The translations under genes and the position numbers were made by a program. From an uncultured Prevotellaceae bacterium (GTDB lineage: Bacteria; Bacteroidota; Bacteroidia; Bacteroidales; Bacteroidaceae), in assembly GCA_902477365.1 (NCBI GenBank), contig CABSGW010000066.1:1-11062 (forward strand): 11,062 bases of DNA. Reading direction: 5' to 3'. Positions 1 through 7,057 of the stretch are shown one piece after another. The notes under the pieces are model-generated. The model worked only from the letters and a program-made list of their open reading frames with translations, had not been told where the DNA came from and did not search any database. The number at the start of each line of letters is the position of its first letter. Position 1 is the stretch's first letter.

Positions 1-124
1 TATTTCTCAATCGGTTAAGTCAAACCGAGAAAAATCTAAAATAGACTTTGTACGGCATTTAATAGTTATCTGAAACGTATTTTCCTTCTGGATCTTTATT
101 AAAAAATACGTATTACTTCTTTGA
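1..124. other. intergenic sequence downstream of rseP, no complete gene
   Basis: This left edge holds no complete gene on either strand. It contains an imperfect hairpin: bases 12-16 pair with 23-27 around a 6-base loop, and 3-7 pair with 28-32 with a 4-base bulge at 8-11. Lying downstream of rseP on the minus strand, it could help end the leftward transcript, but any U-tract would fall outside the window. On the minus strand, bases 62-112 read as 17 sense codons in the rseP frame, behind the rseP TGA and a second in-frame TAA at 113-115. No start codon precedes them, so I do not call them a gene. Confidence 0.5.
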
Positions 125-1507
125 TCAGAAAACAAAACGAATTACATCATTCAGCACAGCCCATAACATCAGCAACATCAATAAACTCATGCCGAACATC
201 TGAGCACGCTCCATAAATTTATCGCTCGGCTTACGGCGGGCTACAATCTCATAGAGCAGGAAAAACACATGTCCTCCATCCAATGCTGGAATAGGCAATA
301 TGTTCATAAAGGCCAAAATAATACTGATAAAGGCTGTCATCTCCCAAAAACGCAACCAATCCCAAGATGCGGGGAACAAACTACCAATAGTACCAAAACT
401 ACCCATGCTTTTTGCACCGTCTTTGGTAAACAAGTATTTCAAATCATCTACATATCCGCCAAGCACCTCACATCCATGATTGATACCGGCCGGTATTGCC
501 TCTAAGAAAGTATAATGATTCGTTACCTTGGGATAAGTCTTGAAAACATTTGCTTGCAACACCCCCATACGATAGTCCGAGGTCAACGTCATAGCTAATG
601 TATCAAGAGCCTCACTGTCCGCACGCTGGACAACCACTGTCGTTTTGCGCAAACGTGCACTGTCCTGTGGAGTGGCCGTAGCCAAAATATCTTGCATACG
701 ACTCATCACGCTATTATACTCATTCCAGGTTGAAAGTTTATAACCGCCCAACGATACAATACGGTCTCCTTTATTTATTCCGGCTTTAGCTGCCGGTGTT
801 GCAGGTAACACACTATCCACAACAGAAGGCATCAGCACATTAACAAAGGGAGGCTCTTCTTTTATCATTGTAAGCATATTCATGTCCCCTGGCATAGCTA
901 TCTGTACTTGCTTTCCTTGGCGTAAAACAGTAACCGATTTAGCCTCTGATAAACTACGGTAAACATGTCCTATCGCTTCGTTACTATCAAAGCGGACCAA
1001 TTTATCACGATCGGTACTCACAAGAATATCACCATCCCTGAAACCCAGCGCCTGCGCCGTTTCATTGAACTTCATACCATGTTCCATCTGCTGAAGCGGC
1101 ACATAAGTCTCTCCCCAATGGAATAATATCATGGCATAAATAAACAACGCTACCACAAAATTGACCAATACGCCACCAATCATAATCAACAAACGCTGCC
1201 ATGCCGGCTTCGACCGGAACTCCCACGGCTGGGCCGGCTGTTTCAGTTGCTCTGTATCCATCGACTCATCAATCATGCCCGATATCTTCACATATCCGCC
1301 AAGTGGAAGCCAACCAAGACTATACGTCGTATCACTTTTTGACGGTTTAAACTTGAACAGTGTAAACCACGGATCAAAAAACAAACAAAATTTCTCTACA
1401 CGTACTTTAAACAATTTAGCAAAAAAGAAATGTCCTCCCTCATGAAGCAATACCAACAAGGAGAAACACAAAATGAGCTGCAAGGCCCGTATTAGAAATA
1501 CATCCAT
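125..1507 (-). CDS. rseP: RseP-type site-2 membrane metalloprotease (M50B)
   Basis: Inner-membrane zinc protease that cuts membrane-anchored substrates inside the bilayer. In studied relatives it releases sigma factors from anti-sigma proteins and clears leftover signal peptides; substrates here are unknown. The zinc motif HEGGH is at residues 22-26 in the first membrane segment, and the third ligand region NILPIPALDG is at 402-411 (Asp410). Between them lie the LGGYVK membrane-loop motif (69-74), a second membrane segment (about 105-128) and a periplasmic region with two PDZ-like domains; the clearer one is at about 225-300 (PAAKAGINKGDRI). Two hydrophobic segments close the C-terminus (about 387-422 and 438-458). 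The 460-residue length is normal for Bacteroidota. It is the last gene of the leftward cluster, 14 bp after dxr. The ATG start puts the catalytic helix at the extreme N-terminus, as in the family. Confidence 0.96.
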   Translation of the reverse strand: MDVFLIRALQLILCFSLLVLLHEGGHFFFAKLFKVRVEKFCLFFDPWFTLFKFKPSKSDTTYSLGWLPLGGYVKISGMIDESMDTEQLKQPAQPWEFRSKPAWQRLLIMIGGVLVNFVVALFIYAMILFHWGETYVPLQQMEHGMKFNETAQALGFRDGDILVSTDRDKLVRFDSNEAIGHVYRSLSEAKSVTVLRQGKQVQIAMPGDMNMLTMIKEEPPFVNVLMPSVVDSVLPATPAAKAGINKGDRIVSLGGYKLSTWNEYNSVMSRMQDILATATPQDSARLRKTTVVVQRADSEALDTLAMTLTSDYRMGVLQANVFKTYPKVTNHYTFLEAIPAGINHGCEVLGGYVDDLKYLFTKDGAKSMGSFGTIGSLFPASWDWLRFWEMTAFISIILAFMNILPIPALDGGHVFFLLYEIVARRKPSDKFMERAQMFGMSLLMLLMLWAVLNDVIRFVF

Positions 1508-1521
1508 TAATTTACTATCTA

Positions 1522-2676
1522 TTAAACTGTTATTAATTCTTCTGCCATACGGCGGGCTTCCGCATCCGTATCAAAATAAGTATCCAATGAAGGATCAGGA
1601 ACAAACGATACACGGTTCATTGTCTCGGCGATAACCTCGCTCATCCGTAAAAACGAAAGGCGTTCTTCACGAAAAGCCTGATTAACGATTTCATTGGCTG
1701 CATTCAATACACAAGGCATATTTCCTCCTTGTCGAATCGCATCAAAAGCCAACGCCAGGCAACGGAAATGCTCAAAATCAGGTTGCTCAAAAGTCAGTTT
1801 ACCTAGCTCAAACAAATTGATACGCTCACCAGACAAACTGATACGCTCTGGATAACTAAAAGCATATTGTATAGGCAAACGCATATCGGGTACTCCCAAT
1901 TGTGCTTTCACCGCACCGTCAACAAACTGTACCGCAGAATGAATTACCGATTCCGGATGCACGACAATCTCTATTTGGTCTGGATTGACGCCAAAAAGCC
2001 ATTTTGCCTCGATCATCTCGAAACCTTTATTCATCAAGGTTGCAGAATCAATGGTTATTTTAGCCCCCATCTCCCATTGCGGATGTTTCAGCGCCTGCTC
2101 TTTGGTTACATGCTGCAACTGTTCCATCGAACAGGTCCTAAACGGCCCTCCCGAAGCCGTCAACAATATTTTTTCAATCTGAGCAGTCTCGCCCGCCAAA
2201 CACTGGAATATGGCTGAATGTTCACTATCGACTGGCAATATTGCGGCCTTATATTCCGTGACAAGCGACTGTATCAGTTCGCCAGCCACGACCAGCGTTT
2301 CTTTATTTGCCAAAGCAATCTGCTTACCGGCACGTATGGCATGCACTGTTGGCTTTAAACCGGAAAAACCAACCATAGCCGTCAATACCATCTGAACAGG
2401 CTGTTCCTCTACCACCTGACAAATAGCCTCCGAACCCGCATATACCTTAATCGGCAAATCGCTCAACGCTTCTTTTAACTGCGCATATTTCGTCTCGTTT
2501 GCTATGACAACAACTTCCGGCAAAAATTTCCGTGCCTGAGCAATGAGCAAATCAACCCGATTATTTGCGGTCAAAGCATATACCTCGTAACGGTCGGAAT
2601 GTTCCTCTATCACCTGAAGAGCCTGAGTTCCAATTGATCCCGTTGAACCTAATATTGCTATCTGTTTTTTTTCCAT
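1522..2676 (-). CDS. dxr: 1-deoxy-D-xylulose 5-phosphate reductoisomerase
   Basis: Cytosolic NADPH-dependent enzyme that rearranges and reduces 1-deoxy-D-xylulose 5-phosphate to 2-C-methyl-D-erythritol 4-phosphate, the first committed step of the MEP isoprenoid pathway and the fosmidomycin target. The N-terminal dinucleotide-binding loop GSTGSIG is at residues 10-16. LANKETLVVAGE is at 122-133. The metal ligands expected from E. coli Asp150, Glu152 and Glu231 correspond here to Asp150, Glu152 (PVDSEHSA) and Glu220 (MNKGFEMIEA). The substrate-binding stretches TASGGPF (173-179) and HPESVIHS (240-247) are intact. At 384 residues it is full length. It starts 6 bp after rimM and ends 14 bp before rseP, so it is almost certainly co-transcribed with them. 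Another MEP enzyme, ispF, lies in a separate operon in this window. Confidence 0.98.
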   Translation of the reverse strand: MEKKQIAILGSTGSIGTQALQVIEEHSDRYEVYALTANNRVDLLIAQARKFLPEVVVIANETKYAQLKEALSDLPIKVYAGSEAICQVVEEQPVQMVLTAMVGFSGLKPTVHAIRAGKQIALANKETLVVAGELIQSLVTEYKAAILPVDSEHSAIFQCLAGETAQIEKILLTASGGPFRTCSMEQLQHVTKEQALKHPQWEMGAKITIDSATLMNKGFEMIEAKWLFGVNPDQIEIVVHPESVIHSAVQFVDGAVKAQLGVPDMRLPIQYAFSYPERISLSGERINLFELGKLTFEQPDFEHFRCLALAFDAIRQGGNMPCVLNAANEIVNQAFREERLSFLRMSEVIAETMNRVSFVPDPSLDTYFDTDAEARRMAEELITV

Positions 2677-2682
2677 TATACT

Positions 2683-3210
2683 TTAATCATTCAATGAAAG
2701 TAATCCCTCCGGCAGATCGACAACCATCGTGCGCTGTGACGTATCGTAGTCTTTCACCAATTCGGGATGGATGGGTATCAACAACTCATTGTCATCGTTA
2801 CCCACAATCGTAAAAAGAACATTGGCTGACGATTCATCAACATCACTGACAGTCCCCAACAGACCATGATGCAGATCTGTCACTTCATATCCGGTAAAGA
2901 AACACCACGAAGTGATTTCAACAGGCGACTCACCTCGACACGATAACGGATAGAAAACCTCAATGCCAACCAGTCGTTTGGCATCCTGCTCGGAATCAAT
3001 TCCGTCAAATTTAAAGATCGCGACCGAATCATTTTTAAAACGGTATTCGTCCCAAAAGAAAGGAACCAAAATGCCGTCTATACGACAAATCACATAGTCT
3101 GCTTCGCCGCGATCGAACACATCATCCGTAAATGACAATTCCACTTCGCCGCAAATACCACGGTATTTGGTAATACGCCCTATGCGATATACATCTTCAT
3201 TCCGAATCAT
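2683..3210 (-). CDS. rimM: ribosome maturation factor RimM
   Basis: Assembly factor for the 30S ribosomal subunit. In studied bacteria it binds protein S19 and helps mature the 3' domain of 16S rRNA in the head of the subunit. The 175-residue length suits the family. The N-terminal barrel begins with the family signature RIGRITKYRGICGEVEL (residues 9-25). The C-terminal PRC-barrel covers roughly 98-172 (GLLGTVSDV, then ELLIPIHPELV near 142-152 and VVDLPEGLL at 163-171). The ATG start overlaps the murA stop by 4 bp as ATGA (3207-3210), which points to translational coupling with murA. The pairing with murA upstream and dxr downstream looks like an operon order of this phylum and not the rpsP-rimM-trmD order known from E. 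coli. Confidence 0.95.
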   Translation of the reverse strand: MIRNEDVYRIGRITKYRGICGEVELSFTDDVFDRGEADYVICRIDGILVPFFWDEYRFKNDSVAIFKFDGIDSEQDAKRLVGIEVFYPLSCRGESPVEITSWCFFTGYEVTDLHHGLLGTVSDVDESSANVLFTIVGNDDNELLIPIHPELVKDYDTSQRTMVVDLPEGLLSLND

Positions 3211-4514
3211 TCCACGCGTCTTATATGGGCACCCAGTGCATTCAAACGTTTTTCAATGCACTCATACCCTCTGTCTATTTGTTCTACATTATTAATATAA
3301 CTCGTACCCTCGGCGCTCAATGCTGCAATCAACATGGCAATACCGGCACGTATATCGGGAGACGTCATTCGTCCGCCACGCAGTTTCACCTGATGATCAT
3401 GTCCTACCACAACAGCCCGATGAGGATCACAAAGAATAATTTGCGCCCCCATCTCAATCAAGTGGTCTACAAAAAACAAACGACTTTCGAACATTTTTTG
3501 ATGAATCAAAACCGATCCTTTGGCCTGTGAAGCGACCACAATCATCACACTGAGCAAATCAGGGGTCAACCCCGGCCAAGGAGCATCAGCCAGCGTCATG
3601 AACGAGCCGTCCATAAAACTCTCTATTTCGTAATGAGCTTGTTCTGGAACAAGAATATCATCTCCTTTCCGTTCCAAGCGGATACCTAAACGGCAAAAAG
3701 CTTCCGGGATAATGCCTAATTGGTCATAAGCCACGTTCTTGATGGTAAGCCCACCCCCCATTACAGCCGATAACCCAATGAAGCTTCCAACTTCTATCAT
3801 ATCGGGCAGAACCGTATGCGATGCACCCGCCAACCGATTCACGCCTTTTATTGTCAACAAATTAGACGCAACTCCTTCTATATGAGCTCCCATCCGGTTC
3901 AGCAAATGACACAACTGTTGTACGTAAGGCTCGCACGCCGCATTATAAATGGTCGTCGTGCCTTCGGCCAAAACAGCAGCCATTATCAAATTGGCCGTAC
4001 CCGTAACCGAAGCTTCGTCCAACAGCATGTAAGTGCCTTTCAGTTTATCGGCCGAAATGGTAAAAACATTACTGTCAGGCATAGCATGAAAAACAGCCCC
4101 CAACTTATGAATACCGTAAAAATGCGTATCCAACCTGCGACGACCAATCTTATCACCTCCCGGCTTGGCTATCATGGCCTTGCCAAAACGGGCCAACAAC
4201 GGCCCGATGAGCATGATGCTGCCGCGCAAACTGGAACAACGTTGCAGGAACTCATTGCTTTCCAAATAGCCTAAATTGACGTGAGCAGCACAAAATGTAT
4301 ATTCTCCCTTCGCCAATCGGGTGACACACACACCCATATCTTCCAGCAAACCAATAAGGTTGTTCACATCTAATATATCAGGTATATTGGCAATACGCAC
4401 TTCCTCCGAAGTGAGTAATGTGGCACAAATAACTTGCAGCGCCTCGTTCTTTGCCCCTTGCGGAACAATTTCACCACGTAACGGATAACCGCCTTGTATT
4501 ACAAATGAAGCCAT
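3207..4514 (-). CDS. murA: UDP-N-acetylglucosamine 1-carboxyvinyltransferase (Asp-type active site)
   Basis: Cytosolic enzyme that transfers enolpyruvate from phosphoenolpyruvate to UDP-GlcNAc, the first committed step of peptidoglycan synthesis. The 435 residues form the usual two-lobed EPSP-synthase-like fold. Visible catalytic positions, matched to E. coli MurA, are Lys22-Asn23 (GAKNEAL), Arg126 (for Arg120), Asp319 (for Asp305, in WPGLTPDLL) and Arg389 (for Arg397, in SPDIRAGIAM). The active-site loop reads PGGDKIGRRRLD (118-129), so Asp121 (codon at 4152-4154) replaces the cysteine that fosfomycin alkylates (Cys115 in E. coli). Family knowledge is that natural Asp-type MurA enzymes, such as that of Mycobacterium tuberculosis, are active but not inactivated by fosfomycin. 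The gene follows the DUF4290 gene by 33 bp and overlaps rimM by 4 bp. Confidence 0.97.
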   Translation of the reverse strand: MASFVIQGGYPLRGEIVPQGAKNEALQVICATLLTSEEVRIANIPDILDVNNLIGLLEDMGVCVTRLAKGEYTFCAAHVNLGYLESNEFLQRCSSLRGSIMLIGPLLARFGKAMIAKPGGDKIGRRRLDTHFYGIHKLGAVFHAMPDSNVFTISADKLKGTYMLLDEASVTGTANLIMAAVLAEGTTTIYNAACEPYVQQLCHLLNRMGAHIEGVASNLLTIKGVNRLAGASHTVLPDMIEVGSFIGLSAVMGGGLTIKNVAYDQLGIIPEAFCRLGIRLERKGDDILVPEQAHYEIESFMDGSFMTLADAPWPGLTPDLLSVMIVVASQAKGSVLIHQKMFESRLFFVDHLIEMGAQIILCDPHRAVVVGHDHQVKLRGGRMTSPDIRAGIAMLIAALSAEGTSYINNVEQIDRGYECIEKRLNALGAHIRRVE

Positions 4515-4547
4515 ATTGGTTGATGATATTAAGCCTGAAGCGTGTTC

Positions 4548-5159
4548 CTAGTTCCGTTTATTGCGCCTGCTGCGCATGTGTACTTTTCCGTTCGACGGAG
4601 CACTTTGCGTTCCCGCTGTGGATGCTGTCGAGAATCGGAACGTATTTAAATCCAACTGCACCTTTCCGTCTGTGTAACGTGCCAAGTCCGCAGCAATCTT
4701 TTCACCGTCCATCGAATCCTTGTTCCACGCCGACAAACTTCGTTTCATCTGATTGGCCACCAGTTTAACCAACTGGTCCCGCTCTGCTCCCTCCGGCATG
4801 TCGCGCAAATGATCCATTAACGACTCCAACAAATGGCCATAGTGCCGGTAACGGATAGACTGCATGGGATAGTCCACACGCGGAGGACGTGCATCGCTGT
4901 TCCGTGGTGTTATTTCGTATGGATAGTCTATATCCAATTGATAATTGGCCATTGCAGCCAACTGATCCCACAATTTATGCATGAAATCAGGCGTATCGCG
5001 TTGCTGTGCACACAAATTGGCCATAACGGACACAATAGCCTTGGCACAACTTAAACGTTCCCCTCTGTCCTCTATTGTCAGAGCATGGTCTACCATTTCT
5101 TGTACAATACGCCCATACTCGGGCATTACCAATTGTTTACGTTGTGTATTATAATCCAT
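4548..5159 (-). CDS. DUF4290 family protein, function unknown
   Basis: Conserved hypothetical protein of 203 residues, matching from memory the DUF4290 family, which I know only from Bacteroidota. No enzymatic motif, signal peptide or membrane segment is visible, so it is probably cytosolic. Residues 1 to about 80 look helical and open with MDYNTQRKQLVMPEYGR, followed by a Tyr/Pro-rich stretch near 72-85 (NYQLDIDYPYEITPRNSD) and another helical part to about 150. The last 40 residues look disordered, rich in Ser/Thr/Ala/Gly, and end in a strongly basic tail (RSRRNKRN) that might touch RNA or ribosomes; that is inference. Its ATG start lies inside the end of tsaB (11-bp overlap) and murA follows after 33 bp, so it is produced with core translation and cell-wall enzymes. 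Its presence in such an operon suggests a housekeeping role. Confidence 0.88.
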   Translation of the reverse strand: MDYNTQRKQLVMPEYGRIVQEMVDHALTIEDRGERLSCAKAIVSVMANLCAQQRDTPDFMHKLWDQLAAMANYQLDIDYPYEITPRNSDARPPRVDYPMQSIRYRHYGHLLESLMDHLRDMPEGAERDQLVKLVANQMKRSLSAWNKDSMDGEKIAADLARYTDGKVQLDLNTFRFSTASTAGTQSAPSNGKVHMRSRRNKRN

Positions 5160-5850
5160 TCAATAGTTTTTTAGGGGTTGAAGTTACAAACTCCTTCAAA
5201 TAAAAGGGTTCAAAATAGGCCACATCCTCGTAACGTTCCTGTGCCACAGCTTTCTCGGCCAAAGGAAGCATATTACTTGCTAGCGGAAAAACATCATCCA
5301 GGAAACGAGCATTTGGATGCTGAATCACCTCCTTGCATTTTGCCGCCCCGTCGCCAAAGAAATAGACAGGCCTCTGGTCCAAAAATGCCGCATAAGTATC
5401 TGCCGTTACCACATCCGCACCCACTTTGCGCACTGCACACAACGCCCGGTCGTAAACAGCGGCATAAACCTCCATCCGACGCGCATCCAGCATAGGGCAC
5501 AACAAAGCATCGTCCGGAAGATCATCGTGGTACAGCAAAACCGGAACACACAGCAACTCTAATGTGGGAATTGAAATCAAACGCAAATCACGACCGTAAC
5601 ACAAACCCTTTGCGGTAGAAACACCTATGCGCAATCCGGTATATGAGCCCGGACCGCAACTAACCGCTACTGCGTCCACCGGAATAGCATGGCTATCGGC
5701 AAACGAAAGGGTTTCCTGCACGAACGGACCTACCAATACGGCATGTGACGGTCCATTGTAGTCAGCTTTATCAAACAGGCACTGCCCATCTTGACTCAAA
5801 GCCACAGAGCACACCTTAGTGGTGGTCTCAATATGTAAAATGCAAGCCAT
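5149..5850 (-). CDS. tsaB: tRNA threonylcarbamoyladenosine biosynthesis protein TsaB
   Basis: Partner subunit of the TsaB-TsaD-TsaE complex, which places the threonylcarbamoyl group on adenosine 37 of ANN-decoding tRNAs (t6A). TsaB is a catalytically inactive paralogue of TsaD that forms the heterodimer with it. The 233 residues start with the ASKHA-fold phosphate loop region ILHIETTTKVCSVAL (4-18). The family signature CGPGSYTGLRIG lies at 65-76, followed by STAKGLCYG (78-86). The metal-binding histidines of TsaD are absent, as expected of TsaB. It is the first gene of the leftward cluster; the divergent intergenic region lies immediately upstream, and the 3' end overlaps the DUF4290 gene by 11 bp. 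The ATG at 5848-5850 places the fold at the very N-terminus. Confidence 0.95.
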   Translation of the reverse strand: MACILHIETTTKVCSVALSQDGQCLFDKADYNGPSHAVLVGPFVQETLSFADSHAIPVDAVAVSCGPGSYTGLRIGVSTAKGLCYGRDLRLISIPTLELLCVPVLLYHDDLPDDALLCPMLDARRMEVYAAVYDRALCAVRKVGADVVTADTYAAFLDQRPVYFFGDGAAKCKEVIQHPNARFLDDVFPLASNMLPLAEKAVAQERYEDVAYFEPFYLKEFVTSTPKKLLNGL

Positions 5851-5881
5851 ACTCTGGTTGGATAGTTTTATTTAGTGACTA

Positions 5882-5889
5882 CAAAAATA
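5882..5889 (-). promoter_or_regulatory. candidate -7 element for the tsaB cluster
   Basis: On the minus strand this reads TATTTTTG, matching the Bacteroides primary sigma factor -7 consensus TAnnTTTG. It ends 31 bp before the tsaB ATG, leaving room for a leader of roughly 25 bases. No clear TTTG -33 element is visible 17-21 bp further upstream, so the site is only half supported. AT-rich sequence produces such matches by chance. Confidence 0.35.
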
Positions 5890-5958
5890 GTAAGATATTT
5901 GCGGATAAGCGCTATTTTACACCGCTTTTCTTTCTAACGTGATTCGAATTATCACTTT

Positions 5959-6126
5959 ATGGAAACAAAACAAATAGACAACGACATGCCCAGTCGTTTT
6001 AAAATAGAAGCCCAGTCCGTAAAAAATAGCAGGCCTGCTGTTTTGAAACAACATACGTCCCCTTTTGTAGAGCGAAAGACAGAAACCATCTACGAAAACA
6101 GGCAGGAAACAAATTTGAATCAATAG
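5959..6126 (+). CDS. doubtful small ORF, 55 codons, upstream of yicC
   Basis: An ATG-started frame encodes 55 residues beginning METKQIDNDMPSRFKIEAQ and ending in TAG, 40 bp before yicC and on the same strand. The peptide is hydrophilic, rich in Lys, Glu, Asn, Gln and Thr, with no signal peptide, membrane segment or motif that I recognise. No good promoter or ribosome binding site is visible upstream. Its last codons overlap the apparent -33 element of the yicC promoter, which speaks against it. The opposite strand of the same bases is also open (5917-6123, TTG start), giving a hydrophobic peptide that looks like an antisense shadow. It could be a real small protein, a gene remnant, or chance. 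Confidence 0.2.
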   Translation: METKQIDNDMPSRFKIEAQSVKNSRPAVLKQHTSPFVERKTETIYENRQETNLNQ

Positions 6127-6141
6127 AAAGTATTAACTTTG
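6114..6141 (+). promoter_or_regulatory. Bacteroides-type promoter for yicC-gmk-nadD
   Basis: A TTTG element at 6114-6117 is followed after 16 bp by TAACTTTG at 6134-6141, a full match to the Bacteroides -7 consensus TAnnTTTG. The spacer is a little shorter than usual. Transcription would start near 6147-6150, giving a leader of under 20 bases that is A-rich before the yicC ATG at 6167, as is common in this phylum. No operator or riboswitch is evident. Confidence 0.6.
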
Positions 6142-6166
6142 CAAAAATAAAAATTCATTTGAAATC

Positions 6167-7042
6167 ATGATACAATCAATGACCGGATATGGTAAAGCTG
6201 ATGCCCTATTCGGAGGAAAAAAAATTCATATCGAGATCAAATCTCTAAATAGCAAAAATCTGGATCTTTCAACCCGTATTGCCAGCGCATACCGCGAAAA
6301 GGAAATTGAAATACGTTCCCTAATAGCCAAAGCATTGGAACGCGGCAAAGTGGACTTCACCCTATGGGTTGAGAAAACGGAAGAACAGCCTACAAATGTT
6401 CTAAACAGTTCGGTTATAGGGAACTACATACAGCAAATAAAACAAATCAGCCAAGAACAACAGATTCCGGAACCAACAAATTGGTGGGACGTGCTGACAC
6501 GTATGCCCGACACGATGCAAACCAGCCAGACAGAAGAACTGAGTGAAGAAGAATGGGCGGTAGTGAATCAAACCATTCAGGAGGCATTGCAGAAATTAAC
6601 CGACTTCCGCATACAAGAAGGAGCTGCGCTTCAACAAAAATTCACGGAGAAAATAAACAACATAGCGGCGCTGATGAAGCAAATTGAGAGTTTTGAAAAC
6701 CTTCGCGTAGAGAAAATACGTGCACGGTTGGTTGACAGTCTGGCTGCTATACCTGAAGTGGAATACGATAAAAACAGACTGGAACAGGAACTCATCTATT
6801 ACATAGAAAAACTGGACATCAACGAAGAAAAACAACGCCTTACCAACCATTTGGCCTATTTCCGTAAAACCATGGAGGAAGGACACGGACAGGGTAAAAA
6901 ACTTGGCTTCATTGCACAAGAAATGGGACGTGAAATAAACACGACCGGAAGTAAAAGCAACCAGGCCGAAATGCAAAACATCGTTGTAAAAATGAAAGAC
7001 GAGTTGGAGCAGATAAAGGAACAAGTTTTAAACGTCATGTAA
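6167..7042 (+). CDS. yicC: YicC/YloC family endoribonuclease
   Basis: Cytosolic protein of the YicC/YloC family, described as endoribonucleases acting in mRNA and small-RNA turnover; the target RNAs here are unknown. The N-terminal YicC domain starts with the hallmark MIQSMTGYGKA and continues IEIKSLNSKNLDLSTRI (residues 23-39), covering about 1-155. A coiled-coil-like helical middle follows. The C-terminal DUF1732 domain covers about 205-291, with EEKQRLTNHLAYFRKTM, GKKLGFIAQEMGREINT and the closing GSKSNQAEMQNIVVKMKDEL. The 291 residues are full length. The ATG follows a good promoter closely. gmk follows after 15 bp; yloC also lies near gmk in Bacillus subtilis, so the linkage is old and widespread. 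Confidence 0.95.
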   Translation: MIQSMTGYGKADALFGGKKIHIEIKSLNSKNLDLSTRIASAYREKEIEIRSLIAKALERGKVDFTLWVEKTEEQPTNVLNSSVIGNYIQQIKQISQEQQIPEPTNWWDVLTRMPDTMQTSQTEELSEEEWAVVNQTIQEALQKLTDFRIQEGAALQQKFTEKINNIAALMKQIESFENLRVEKIRARLVDSLAAIPEVEYDKNRLEQELIYYIEKLDINEEKQRLTNHLAYFRKTMEEGHGQGKKLGFIAQEMGREINTTGSKSNQAEMQNIVVKMKDELEQIKEQVLNVM

Positions 7043-7057
7043 CACAGATATCGGGCA

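Larger units (their letters stand above)
5851..6166. other. divergent intergenic region between tsaB and yicC
   Basis: This 316-bp stretch separates the leftward tsaB cluster from the rightward yicC operon and must hold promoters for both. A good Bacteroides-type promoter is visible before yicC and a partial one before tsaB, each annotated separately. The middle part (5959-6126) is open in both directions, but neither reading has a recognisable product. At 316 bp it is much larger than any other gap here (at most 96 bp), so it may hold a small gene, an untranslated leader or a small RNA. Confidence 0.7.

Noticed and set aside
450..1303. 14-bp direct repeat (ACATATCCGCCAAG) at 450-463 and 1290-1303 within rseP
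   Set aside because: Both copies encode LGGYV in frame (residues 349-353 and 69-73) in a conserved protein. This is best explained by coincidental codon choice and not by a mobile or recombination site.
3816..4274. 152-codon plus-strand ORF opposite murA
   Set aside because: It lies wholly antisense to a clearly conserved murA and its translation has no recognisable domain. Long antisense frames are common opposite coding sequence.
5917..6123. 68-codon minus-strand ORF in the divergent gap
   Set aside because: It has a TTG start and no motif, and its hydrophobic composition is what antisense reading of A-rich codons gives. Its position upstream of tsaB overlaps no convincing promoter of its own.
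6596..7024. 142-codon minus-strand ORF opposite yicC
   Set aside because: The Phe/Leu-rich translation mirrors the Lys/Glu-rich yicC codons on the other strand; it is an antisense shadow.
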